A program made the translations under genes and the position numbers. This document shows, one piece after another, positions 16,206 to 23,499 of a stretch of 33,900 bases of DNA; position 1 is the stretch's first letter; each line of letters starts with the position of its first letter. The DNA is taken from the NCBI GenBank assembly GCA_030378035.1, contig JAUCGI010000011.1, positions 1 to 33,900 of the forward strand, read 5' to 3'. A model generated the notes under the pieces. That model searched no databases and was not told where the DNA came from. It saw nothing but the letters and a program-made list of their open reading frames with translations. The DNA is from Desulfobacterales bacterium HSG2 (GTDB taxonomy: Bacteria; Desulfobacterota; Desulfobacteria; Desulfobacterales; 4be13).

Positions 16206-16482
16206 TTATTCACTTTTAAAGTTTGCAAGCGTAATTTTCTGGGTTCTTTTCAGAAAACACGCAGCAGGTAAAACCACCGAACTTTCCGGGAGTTTGAAAG
16301 CCGGTGTATCTGTTCCGTTTACGATGAATTTCGCCATTCCTGCCGCATGGCGGGGAAGTTGTAATTCAACCGAAACAACACCGGTATGGCCGTCTTCGAA
16401 TTTTGGCAAACCTCCTTGTAAGGATTCTGTTGCAGAGACAATATCACCTGTTGACGGATCGTATGACCATGCGCTGCTGATT
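16206..16482 (-). pseudogene. C-terminal fragment of an unknown protein
   Basis: A minus-strand frame reads SAWSYDPSTGDIVSATESLQ, then PKFEDGHTGVVSVELQLPRH, then AGMAKFIVNGTDTPAFKLPE to a stop at 16206. The composition is that of a soluble beta-rich protein and unlike random frames. It has no start codon: its upstream end is cut exactly where the dispersed inverted-repeat element begins (16484). It is likely the surviving 3' end of a gene removed or displaced by that element. I do not recognise the family. Confidence 0.5.
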
Positions 16483-16483
16483 A

Positions 16484-16606
16484 GACCTTGGGGTCGGACC
16501 TGGAAAACCCGTTGAATTTAAAAGAAAACCGCTTCAGAAAAGCCTGCTTTCAGCCCTTAAACCGCCCTTTTTTGCATATAAAACAGCCACTTTAAGAACC
16601 GGCTCG
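16484..16606. repeat. Dispersed inverted-repeat element, copy A (truncated)
   Basis: It shares the left half of the elements at 19021-19255 and 21381-21602: ACCTTGGGGTCGGACCTGG, then AACCCGTTGAATTTAAAAG, then ACCGCTTCAGAAAAGCCTGC. Similarity ends at the AAGAACCGGC segment near 16606, so the right terminal repeat is missing. It lies between a truncated gene fragment and the 3' end of the next minus-strand gene. Confidence 0.8.
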
Positions 16607-16630
16607 TCCCCGGATTTATCTTGAGGCTGA

Positions 16631-17236
16631 TCAGGCTTTTTGCTGAACCATCTCTGTCAGGATTCCGATTATCTTTTCAATATCATTTATATAGTATTTA
16701 TCTGTGTCAATATGTGCCGTATCTTTTATGAGTTTCATAAATTTCCATTCGTCTCCGGTAGTTACCGCTCCATAGACAGAAGGCAGGTCATGCCCTTCCC
16801 TTTCGTTATATATCTGGGAGGCATACATTTCTGCAATGCACTGCCCCAGGCCGGAGACAATATTTTCATTCTTTGCTTCTGCTATTGTGATAATCGGACT
16901 TTCCAAATAGAGTTGTTCCGGAGAACTGCTGATTATGAAATCACAAAATCCTGTCAGCCCTTTTTCTTTGTCAACATTGAAGTCTGTTCCGGAAAACAGA
17001 CTGATTTCATCTGAAAATTTTTCTTTTATTTCCAACAGGATGTTTATGATTATCAGCTCCGATCTGGCTTTCTCTGTGTTGATTGCCAGGGCCAGGGGAA
17101 CATTTCTCTTTAAGGTCCCTTTAAGATAACTGCTTATTTCAACACCCTTGATATGAGGAAAGACAGAATTTTTCTCAGCAAGTTTTATATTCAGCTCTGT
17201 TTTGACTTTTTTTAAGGTGAAATCACTGTATGCCAT
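16631..17236 (-). CDS. Hypothetical protein, possibly PD-(D/E)XK-related
   Basis: A 201-residue soluble protein with a good ribosome-binding site (AAGGAG, eight bases before the ATG). The central part contains GLTGFCDFIIS, and then IITIAEAKNENIVSGLGQCI. An acidic residue followed about 20-25 residues later by (E)AK and then a glutamine-containing helix is the pattern of PD-(D/E)XK nuclease folds (D...ExK plus Q), so a nuclease-like domain is plausible. I cannot assign a named family. It is one of the accessory minus-strand genes, with an attC-like site just upstream (17266-17330) and the truncated repeat A just downstream, as expected for a cassette that lost its own attC. Confidence 0.6.
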   Translation of the reverse strand: MAYSDFTLKKVKTELNIKLAEKNSVFPHIKGVEISSYLKGTLKRNVPLALAINTEKARSELIIINILLEIKEKFSDEISLFSGTDFNVDKEKGLTGFCDFIISSSPEQLYLESPIITIAEAKNENIVSGLGQCIAEMYASQIYNEREGHDLPSVYGAVTTGDEWKFMKLIKDTAHIDTDKYYINDIEKIIGILTEMVQQKA

Positions 17237-17265
17237 TGTTTATCTCCTTAAAGCAACTAATGTTA

Positions 17266-17330
17266 AGCTAACCAGCGCAAAAGAGAGAACGCTATCGACC
17301 GGAACCCTTTTGCGTCCGAGTTCTGGATAG
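17266..17330 (-). other. Degenerate integron attC-like site
   Basis: On the minus strand the site ends in CTGGTTAGCT, an R' core (GTTAGCT). Its arms are CCAGAACTCGGACGCAAAAG and CTTTTGCGCTGG, which pair as CGCAAAAG/CTTTTGCG plus CCAG/CTGG with unpaired bases between, the attC arrangement. The R'' box is degenerate (CTATCCAG instead of an AAC-ending core). The sequence AGCTTAACATTA just beyond it also follows the site near 24323. Confidence 0.5.
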
Positions 17331-17549
17331 AGGCGGTGATTACTCACCGCTCCACAGACCCGGATGTGAAGATTTCCCTCTGATCTTATCATAATGCATG
17401 CCTTCAATCTTCTTTTCCCTTGCCTTTGTATTTTGGCGTTCTGACTGCATAGTCCAATCCCTCCTCTTCGATCCCTGCCACCACTTCAAATTGCAACCTG
17501 TCCGGCATATGTTCTGACAAGCTGTGCCAGTCTGAGGATCAGCCAATTT
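17331..17549. other. Gap between cassette-like genes
   Basis: A 68-codon minus-strand frame (17340-17546) is open here, but it has no ribosome-binding site, its composition is unlike its neighbours, and it matches nothing I recognise. I see no RNA gene or repeat. The stretch probably holds decayed sequence from an older insertion. Confidence 0.3.
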
Positions 17550-18053
17550 CTATGTTGACAGTTCCTGTATTATCTCATTCCAGTTAAACCTGTTTTGCCT
17601 GCGCCGTTCTGCTATCTTTTTTTTCTTTTTGTCATCTTTTACAATGTGAGAAAGCGCTTTAACCAGTTTTTCCAAACCTTTTTCGTCAAGATTGCTTGTC
17701 TCGCAGACTATATGTCCGATAATTTCATATTTTGATTTTTTATGATGCTGGGGAATATTAAGTCTTAACACAGAAATTGCAAAAGTGGCAATATCCTTAT
17801 TTTTTGGAAAAATAGAAGCATCATTTAACAGGCTTGGCAATACACCGATCAGGAATTGTTTGTTTGGGTTCGGAGACTCGTATTCACCGACCAGCTTTCT
17901 GACAGCAGCAGTTTCATCCAATGACTCATCTATTAACTTTGATGCCTTGGTTAAGTCAACCTTGGAATAACTTTCCATTAGCCATGAAAATTCTTCTAAG
18001 AAGTTTTTAATTTTTTTTGCTTCAGCTTTGGTTATCATTTTTATTAGTTCCAT
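17550..18053 (-). CDS. Small helical partner of the ParA-like ATPase
   Basis: A 167-residue protein predicted to be almost wholly helical, with a basic C-terminal segment KDDKKKKKIAERRRQNR near residues 138-155 that could bind nucleic acid. ATG 18053 lies four bases after the stop of the ParA-like gene; an upstream in-frame start would overlap it by 35 bases and seems less likely. A small basic protein following a ParA-type ATPase is often the partition-complex or cargo adaptor, but no ParB motif (such as a ParB/Sulfiredoxin or ribbon-helix-helix segment) is visible. The role is unassigned; the pairing with the ATPase is the main clue. Confidence 0.6.
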   Translation of the reverse strand: MELIKMITKAEAKKIKNFLEEFSWLMESYSKVDLTKASKLIDESLDETAAVRKLVGEYESPNPNKQFLIGVLPSLLNDASIFPKNKDIATFAISVLRLNIPQHHKKSKYEIIGHIVCETSNLDEKGLEKLVKALSHIVKDDKKKKKIAERRRQNRFNWNEIIQELST

Positions 18054-18057
18054 CCGG

Positions 18058-18957
18058 TTAATCTTTAAGGCCAATTCGTTTGACAATTTCATTGGTAATC
18101 GAAGTTATCGAGAGTTTTAACTTCTTATCATTTATGTCAAGAATCAATCCTTGTTCACCCTGCTTTCGGGCTACTATTGTTCTTTTGGGCAAGTGGCGGC
18201 TGATCCTTTTGCCTTTCCAAAATTCATTGTTATCAATAAATCTTATTGCATCCTGAAATACAATGGTATTTTCCTCAGCAATTGCGAGAACAACTCCGGC
18301 ACATTGTAATTTTAAGCCGTAATTTTTTTTTCGTTTCTTTATTACGGATTTCAGTAAGTCAATACCTGTGGCTGACAGAGGTTCAGGCTTAAGCGGAACA
18401 ATATAAAAATCTGATGCTATTAAGGCAGCAGACATCCATGCGGAAGGTGTCGGCGGAGTATCAATAACGACAACATCATAATTATCATTTTTACGCAGAT
18501 GATCAGTGTATAGTTTTAATTTGTGTTCCTTTCCTTGTCCTGGTGCCATATCTACAAGGTGAAGCTCAAGCGCACCTGGGAGAAGAAAAAGAAGATCATT
18601 TATCCGCCATGGCACTATATTTTCGACATCAACTGGTTCTCTGACAGCTACACCATCAACACTGCCAACAATGGGACGTGGTGAGTCATCGAATATGTCA
18701 ACTATAGTATGACGTTTTTCTTTACATTTAGTTTTATAATCTTCACCGTTCACCAAACACTGTGTTGCGTTAAACTGTGGATCAACATCAACTAAAAGAA
18801 CCTTTAGATCATGTCTTCTTGAAAGACAATCTGCGAAATTAACTGAAAGAGTGGTTTTTGCGACTCCGCCTTTCATATTAACAAAACTTATAACTTTCAA
18901 TTTTACTCCTCTTATTTGATTATTATCGGCAAGTATTTCATCTGTGAAATCACTCAT
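18058..18957 (-). CDS. ParA/MinD-like ATPase
   Basis: A 299-residue P-loop ATPase of the ParA/Soj group. Motifs: deviant Walker A KGGVAKTTLS (about residues 30-39), VLLVDVDPQFNATQ (Walker A' region), and VVVIDTPPTP (Walker B, about 155-164). Such ATPases dimerise on ATP, bind DNA nonspecifically and position plasmids, chromosomes or protein clusters. TTG 18900, five bases after AGAGGAG, would give MKVISFVNMKGG, the usual ParA N-terminus, and may be the real start; ATG 18957 lacks a clear ribosome-binding site. It forms a two-gene unit with the helical protein downstream. With no replication gene nearby, it may be a plasmid remnant or part of a defence or cassette module. Confidence 0.85.
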   Translation of the reverse strand: MSDFTDEILADNNQIRGVKLKVISFVNMKGGVAKTTLSVNFADCLSRRHDLKVLLVDVDPQFNATQCLVNGEDYKTKCKEKRHTIVDIFDDSPRPIVGSVDGVAVREPVDVENIVPWRINDLLFLLPGALELHLVDMAPGQGKEHKLKLYTDHLRKNDNYDVVVIDTPPTPSAWMSAALIASDFYIVPLKPEPLSATGIDLLKSVIKKRKKNYGLKLQCAGVVLAIAEENTIVFQDAIRFIDNNEFWKGKRISRHLPKRTIVARKQGEQGLILDINDKKLKLSITSITNEIVKRIGLKD

Positions 18958-19020
18958 GTTCTATCGCTTTCTTTTTTTCTTGTAATCATCGTACAATAAA
19001 GAAATCAGGATGCCGGCGGT

Positions 19021-19255
19021 AGACCTTGGGAGCGGACCTGGAAAACCCGTTGAATTTAAAAGAAAACCGCTTCAGAAAAGCCTGCATTCAGCCCTCAGAC
19101 CGCCCTTTTTGCATGTAAACCGGCCACTTTTAAGAACCGCCGCTTACGATGATGATTTTACCCCCGAAAACGAGGTTTTAAGCCTGAAAAACGCCTGTTT
19201 TTCAGGTCTTTGTGCTGAAATAACAACAGGTTAGCCAGGTCAGACCCCAGACTCC
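19021..19255. repeat. Dispersed inverted-repeat element, copy B
   Basis: A 235-bp element nearly identical to the one at 21381-21602 over most of its length. The terminal inverted repeats are imperfect, about 27 bp: TTGGGAGCGGACCTGG at the left and the complement of GTCTGGGGTCTGACCTGG at the right. The interior contains a hairpin (CCTGAAAAACG/CCTGTTTTTCAGG). No transposase is present. It sits between the ParA-like and AAA-PIN modules. Confidence 0.85.
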
Positions 19256-19303
19256 GCCCCCCCAGACTCCGCCCCAGACTCCAGACTCAACCCAGACTCA
19301 ACC
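19256..19303. repeat. Short CCAGACTC direct repeats
   Basis: Several tandem copies of CCAGACTC(C/A)-type units follow the right end of element B. The same CCAGACTCC unit follows the right end of element C at 21593-21617. They look like duplicated element termini. Confidence 0.7.
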
Positions 19304-19471
19304 CATCTGTCCGGCGATTAATCGGAAATATTCAATGGCTGTTCCCCGAGCCTTGCCATGCTTGTCGGGGGATTGAGTTCAAAAAATCCCATACGAAGAG
19401 ATTCAGCTCCGACCTGAGCGGTAAGGCCCGATACGAGAAATACAATCAGAATCCCCCGGATAATAAAGCAT
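19298..19471 (-). pseudogene. N-terminal remnant of a solute-binding protein gene
   Basis: A strong ribosome-binding site (AAGGAG) precedes ATG 19471. In an adjacent frame the sequence reads FIIRGILIVFLVSGLTAQVG, a signal peptide, then AESLRMGFFELNPPTSMARL, the usual start of a family 3 solute-binding lobe. A further shift gives AIEYFRLIAGQMG, also typical of that family, before the repeats at 19298 end it. The gene is therefore frameshifted at least twice and truncated. The reading is direct; the family call is from general resemblance to such periplasmic proteins. Confidence 0.6.
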
Positions 19472-19548
19472 ACTATCTCCTTAACTTATAGTTTTATTTG
19501 TCATATCATTGTCAGATTTCAGATTAAAAGCCTGCGCCCCACACTTCT

Positions 19549-20088
19549 TCAATTGACAAACGGATTAGGCTCTTCATCCGGTTCATGGGGCTTTAATATC
19601 GTATCTTTAGTCCATATATGAACTTTGGATATCCTTTTTTTATATTCTTCTTTGAGTCTTTTCGCTTCATAAATTATCGCTGCATCGACTAAACCGATGC
19701 TTCCGCAATTATCATCGCGTTTCGTATAATGTATATATTCATTCGCAAACTTATCCCAGAGTTCAGAGAGTCTTTTTATACCGGTTGCAGGTGTAATTGT
19801 CCAAGGCATATTATCATTGATACATTGTTTTACGATAGGCAATACCTTCTCATAAGCCAATTCCCGTCGCCGAGTGCCATCCCGAACATCAGCAATGTGA
19901 TTGCCTAACTCATAAATACAGGGCAAAGGGACAAAAACAAGATCACCCGCTTCTCCTGCTTGGAGAAATCGCTTTTTAATCTCTTCAGCCGAAGACTTAG
20001 TATAATTACCATCTACTTTGAATAACTCCAGCAGATAACTGGTATCCACAACATAAATTTTTCTCAGAGTCAGAGATTGCGCAGACAT
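19549..20088 (-). CDS. PIN-domain protein paired with AAA ATPase
   Basis: A 179-residue protein with PIN-fold features: the first acidic residue in YVVDTSYLLELF (Asp at about 15), a conserved glutamate in IYELGNHI (about 61), and later acidic positions in GLVDAAIIYEAK (about 135) and WTKDTILKP (about 160). PIN domains are metal-dependent RNases, and in two-gene units with ATPases they often serve as defence effectors. The start overlaps the ATPase gene by 19 bases, so the two are translationally coupled. It lacks a VapB-type antitoxin partner, which makes a plain VapC role less likely. The fold call is by motif; the role is inference from context. Confidence 0.75.
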   Translation of the reverse strand: MSAQSLTLRKIYVVDTSYLLELFKVDGNYTKSSAEEIKKRFLQAGEAGDLVFVPLPCIYELGNHIADVRDGTRRRELAYEKVLPIVKQCINDNMPWTITPATGIKRLSELWDKFANEYIHYTKRDDNCGSIGLVDAAIIYEAKRLKEEYKKRISKVHIWTKDTILKPHEPDEEPNPFVN

Positions 20089-21368
20089 TCATAAACCTCT
20101 TTTTTGCGGTTTATTTCAAAATCAGGAGCTAAGTATTCATCCAAGATTCTGCGAGTAACCAAATCCCCCAGCTTCGCACGTTCCATAAGTTCAACGTAAC
20201 GCGGCAATTCAGTCAGCGGAATCAAATTTATTGCATGTTCAGAATCATCATATACACAACTGACAACACCTTCTAATTGTTTGGCTCCTAATTCATTAAG
20301 GGTTGCCGGATTGTGGCTCGTTACCAACACGTTGAAATCTCTCCGCTCACAACATTCTTCAATTGCTTTAACCAAAATGCCTACGCGGCTGGGGTGCAAC
20401 CCATTATCAAACTCTTCAATAACGACTCGTGAGCCACGAGATGAAGTTTCCAAGGCGGTTAGAACTGCCAAACAACGTAATGTTCCGTCTGACAAAATAC
20501 CCGCATTGTTTAAAAACGCTGTGTTTTTCTCGCGCAAGGAAAAAATAACATCATTAAGTTGCGGCACTGTAATGAACTCAAAATCCTCATAAGGCTCGTT
20601 CGGAATTTGTTGAATCCAATTTAGGATGCGATTGAGTTTTTCTTTGTCACCTCGATATAGTTCATACAGTACCGCAGAAAGATTAGAGCCATTTTTTGTT
20701 AGCACCTGATTGCCCATACCAATATGATCATAGTCACGCATAAGCTTGGGGTTGGGGTCAAATACGAATGATGCGTGCAGATAATTGGCAATACCATGTA
20801 CAACCTCCTCGCTGGCCTTACGTTTCCGGTTTCTGATCGCAAACGTCCTGTATTGTGATAACAAGGATTGCATCGGCGATGCATCGCTATGAGGTTTTTT
20901 GCCGCCGCGTGCGAAATTGTTGTAGCGTACTCGAAGCTTATGTTGATTCGATTCGGCAGGTACAACTTCAAAAAACATTTTTTTATCCAGATACAAAGAC
21001 TCATCAATGATTCGCAAAGGTTTTGTATCTATCTTCAGTGTATAATAAAAAGGATGTTTTTTACCGTCAAAACGAATTTGTGCGGAAAAGCCCAGAAAAA
21101 AATTATTGGTTCTTCCAAGATATGGACAGGCTTGTAATCCACCACGAATTTCCTGTTTACCATCTTTGTTGATGTCAGTAACCTCATAAAGAGAGCCGCC
21201 TTGGGCTAAAAAACTGAGTAATTCGACGGCTTCAATCAGATTGCTTTTTCCGGAACCGTTTGGCCCAATTAGTACAGTCAACGGATTAAACAAATTAATT
21301 TTGACATCAGAAAAACCTTTGAAATTCTTAAAATAGTGCATGATTAACCTTAAAATGTAAAAGTGCAT
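20070..21368 (-). CDS. AAA-family (SMC/OLD-like) ATPase
   Basis: A protein of 432 residues. Near the N-terminus is YFKNFKGFSDVKI followed by Walker A GPNGSGKSN. The C-terminal half has the signature-like LSDGTLRCLAVLTAL, Walker B VVIEEFDNGLHPSR and the switch histidine VTSHNPATL. This is the AAA_21/OLD-like architecture of many anti-phage ATPases that gate a nuclease. It overlaps a PIN-domain gene, giving an ATPase plus RNase-fold pair. The start is uncertain: ATG 21368 follows GGAG closely, TTG 21377 is possible, and ATG 21341 follows AAGG and also gives a sensible N-terminus. Element C ends a few bases upstream, so the native leader may have been replaced. Confidence 0.82.
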   Translation of the reverse strand: MHFYILRLIMHYFKNFKGFSDVKINLFNPLTVLIGPNGSGKSNLIEAVELLSFLAQGGSLYEVTDINKDGKQEIRGGLQACPYLGRTNNFFLGFSAQIRFDGKKHPFYYTLKIDTKPLRIIDESLYLDKKMFFEVVPAESNQHKLRVRYNNFARGGKKPHSDASPMQSLLSQYRTFAIRNRKRKASEEVVHGIANYLHASFVFDPNPKLMRDYDHIGMGNQVLTKNGSNLSAVLYELYRGDKEKLNRILNWIQQIPNEPYEDFEFITVPQLNDVIFSLREKNTAFLNNAGILSDGTLRCLAVLTALETSSRGSRVVIEEFDNGLHPSRVGILVKAIEECCERRDFNVLVTSHNPATLNELGAKQLEGVVSCVYDDSEHAINLIPLTELPRYVELMERAKLGDLVTRRILDEYLAPDFEINRKKEVYECLRNL

Positions 21369-21380
21369 CTCCGACAAACG

Positions 21381-21602
21381 GGACCTTGGAGTCGGACCTG
21401 GGAAACCCGTTGAATTTAAAAGAAAACCGCTTCAGAAAAGTCTGTTTTCAGCCCTCAGACCGCCCTTTTTGCAAGAACCGGCTCCGCCGCTTACGATGAT
21501 GATTTTACCCCCGAAAACGAGGTTTTAAGCCTGAAAAACGCCTGTTTTTCAGGTCTTTGTGCTTAAATAACAACAGGTTAGCCAGGTCCGACCCCAGACT
21601 CC
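21381..21602. repeat. Dispersed inverted-repeat element, copy C
   Basis: A 222-bp element with left end GGACCTTGGAGTCGGACCTG and right end ending GGTCCGACCCCAGACTCC, imperfect inverted repeats of about 27 bp. The interior is nearly identical to copy B, with a roughly 15-base difference around the CAAGAACCGGC segment. It lies immediately 5' of the AAA ATPase gene, where it could alter that gene's promoter. Confidence 0.85.
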
Positions 21603-21657
21603 AACCCCAGACTCCAAAGAGTTCCGGGAATCCTTAAGTTTACTTATGTCAGGCTTT

Positions 21658-23076
21658 TCATTGCCGAAGCTCATTCAACATCGCTTTAATGTTAAAATGC
21701 ACATACCCTCCGTATTGTGCGGGAAAATCATTGATAGCCAACCATATGTCACCTGTGCCGGGATAAGAGACAAGGCTCCACATATTGGCAATATGCGCTT
21801 TGAACTCACCAAGCGGTTCCGCCGCCTGAAAAGTAAAATCCGGATACAAGGCACAAATGGTGCAAAGAATATTGTTTGTCCAGGAAGGCTGTTCCTTCTG
21901 ACGAGTCATGCGGGTATAGGGATCGTACCGGTCACTCATTATTTTGACGGCATTTTCCTGTGTGATGTTTCCATAATATTCATGAATTAATTGTCCGTAG
22001 CGTTCAAAACGGCTTGGTGCCTGAACATAAAAGTTGTAGGGATCTTTCAGGCTGTTTTGCCAGTTCTGGATTGTGGATATGTCCCTCAGTTCGTTTACAG
22101 GAACTTGGTCAGCCACCATGTTATAGCCGGAATATCCCATCCAGCCGGGATAGCAGTTGGAATGGTTCGACTGATACAATGCTTTTATACCAGGTGCGGG
22201 ATAACGCACACAAACCATTTTTGAAGATGTTTCCACCACCGCCGCCTTTCCGGTCTTTGCATCAGCCACATGGTATGCTATGCCTGCGCATCGCGGGTAT
22301 TTGTGAAAAATGTTAATTGCGTCGTCCACAGTGCTCGCATTGGTAAGCAGTAACCGGGTAAAAACACCTATGCCGCAGCCTTCCATGGTTTCATCTTTCA
22401 TGCTGTTCAGTTGCGTCATCATTTCCAATCCGTCTTCATTAAGACCTCCGTCCAGCCCTGTCATACCCGGATAAGTTAAAAAAGCATGGCCGTAACCTTT
22501 GTCCGGAGCGGCAATCACCATTATCCGATTATCCAACTGGGCAGGCATATTGAAATTGTCCTCATCTGTACAGAAAATCAGATTACCGTTACCGCCCGCC
22601 CATTCATCCCATGCACTGAAACTGCTGCATCCGCCCGAACCAGCCAATATCCTGTCCGGCATCTTTTCAGATATTTTGCCTTCCGGGTGCCAGTAATGCG
22701 GATGGCAATAGACACACCACTGATCATAATTCGTGTTCCACAGAAATATCTGATCTGATGTGACACTCACGCCGGCATCGTTGGCACCGTCTGCGATTCC
22801 CCGCATTTCTTCTTTCAGATCTTCCGGCAGAAACGGTTCTGCCGCTTTTTGGCCTAGCCATAAGAGCTTTTCAGCGGTTTTCAGGTCTGAGCCTGTTTGT
22901 GCCGCAACATAAGCCGTTGTTGCCGGCAAAGTGCGGCTGATCATCAGCTCGATTCTGTCCGCAAGCAAAAAACCGTGCTGATATCCCATTTCATAAGGGG
23001 TTCCTTTCATTTGCAATACTTTTACCCCATTGATTTCCCCGAATTTCCCTTTTTCTATCAGTTCCTGTTTTTTCAT
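21658..23076 (-). CDS. C45-like Ntn hydrolase (acyltransferase/peptidase family)
   Basis: A 472-residue protein. The N-terminal part has TPYEMGYQHGFLLADRIE, typical of the C45/penicillin acyltransferase-like and phospholipase-B-like Ntn hydrolases. The probable autoprocessing site is GGCSSFSAWDEW at about residue 155, where the Cys would become the N-terminal nucleophile. It is followed by DEDNFNMP and the GLNEDGLEMM segment of the family. Related enzymes cleave or transfer acyl groups on amides; the substrate is unknown. ATG 23076 is chosen because GAGGAG lies ten bases upstream; the longer frame to 23181 overlaps a remnant of another gene. No signal peptide is visible with this start. It is a single gene with no obvious partner. 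Confidence 0.78.
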   Translation of the reverse strand: MKKQELIEKGKFGEINGVKVLQMKGTPYEMGYQHGFLLADRIELMISRTLPATTAYVAAQTGSDLKTAEKLLWLGQKAAEPFLPEDLKEEMRGIADGANDAGVSVTSDQIFLWNTNYDQWCVYCHPHYWHPEGKISEKMPDRILAGSGGCSSFSAWDEWAGGNGNLIFCTDEDNFNMPAQLDNRIMVIAAPDKGYGHAFLTYPGMTGLDGGLNEDGLEMMTQLNSMKDETMEGCGIGVFTRLLLTNASTVDDAINIFHKYPRCAGIAYHVADAKTGKAAVVETSSKMVCVRYPAPGIKALYQSNHSNCYPGWMGYSGYNMVADQVPVNELRDISTIQNWQNSLKDPYNFYVQAPSRFERYGQLIHEYYGNITQENAVKIMSDRYDPYTRMTRQKEQPSWTNNILCTICALYPDFTFQAAEPLGEFKAHIANMWSLVSYPGTGDIWLAINDFPAQYGGYVHFNIKAMLNELRQ

Positions 23077-23137
23077 AATTATGTTCTCCTCATTCTTTTT
23101 CCATGCTGACTTGACAGCGGGCAACCACGCCGAGACC

Positions 23138-23279
23138 TCACCGGAAGTACAATGCCGAAATTGCCGCGCGAAATGAACCATCCTTCATGGCCATGAGAAG
23201 CCCTTCTGTGATTCTGTCATGGAGTTCCTGATCCCCATATCTCACGAAGAAATAGAGCGGAGCATCATACTGGACAAGA
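23138..23279 (-). pseudogene. C-terminal remnant of a solute-binding protein gene
   Basis: A minus-strand frame reads QYDAPLYFFVRYGDQELHDR, then ITEGLLMAMKDGSFRAAIS to a stop at 23138. The pattern xPLYFFVxxxDxxLxxRIxxGLxxAxxDGSF is the C-terminal end of family 3-like solute-binding proteins. Nothing of the rest of the gene precedes it; upstream sequence is AT-rich and non-coding. It is a truncated relic, the second such relic in this region. Confidence 0.6.
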
Positions 23280-23440
23280 CAATTTTATTAAAAAGTTATA
23301 TTTTTTTAGATCAGAAGTTACTTTTTTAAATTTTAAGTAATTGATTTATTTAAATTCTAATGATGCTTTGTACAACCCGGATTTTATAAAATCAGATACT
23401 TAAAAGAGTTGCATAGACACCAAAGATGTAGTCTATAAGG

Positions 23441-23489
23441 GCCTAACGAAGGCATCAGCGGCTCCGTCCGCTGGATGCCTTTGTTATAA
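23441..23489 (-). other. Integron attC site
   Basis: On the minus strand this reads TTATAAC (R'' core, 23489-23483), then AAAGGCATCCAGCGG, a 6-base loop, CCGCTGATGCCTT and finally GTTAGGC (R' core, 23447-23441). The arms pair as AAGGCATC/GATGCCTT and AGCGG/CCGCT with a single unpaired base on one side, the extrahelical-base arrangement recognised by integron integrases. It lies 10 bases after the stop of the MBL-fold gene and in the same orientation, so gene plus site form a classical cassette. Confidence 0.85.
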
Positions 23490-23499
23490 ATCACTTCTA

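Noticed and set aside
17337-17549. Possible group II intron end near CGGTGAGTAATCACCG
   Set aside because: The short hairpin resembles intron domains only superficially; no reverse transcriptase or domain V sequence could be recognised.
21658-23181. Longer N-terminus for the C45-like protein
   Set aside because: The extra 35 codons overlap the remnant of a solute-binding protein in another frame, and a strong ribosome-binding site sits before ATG 23076.
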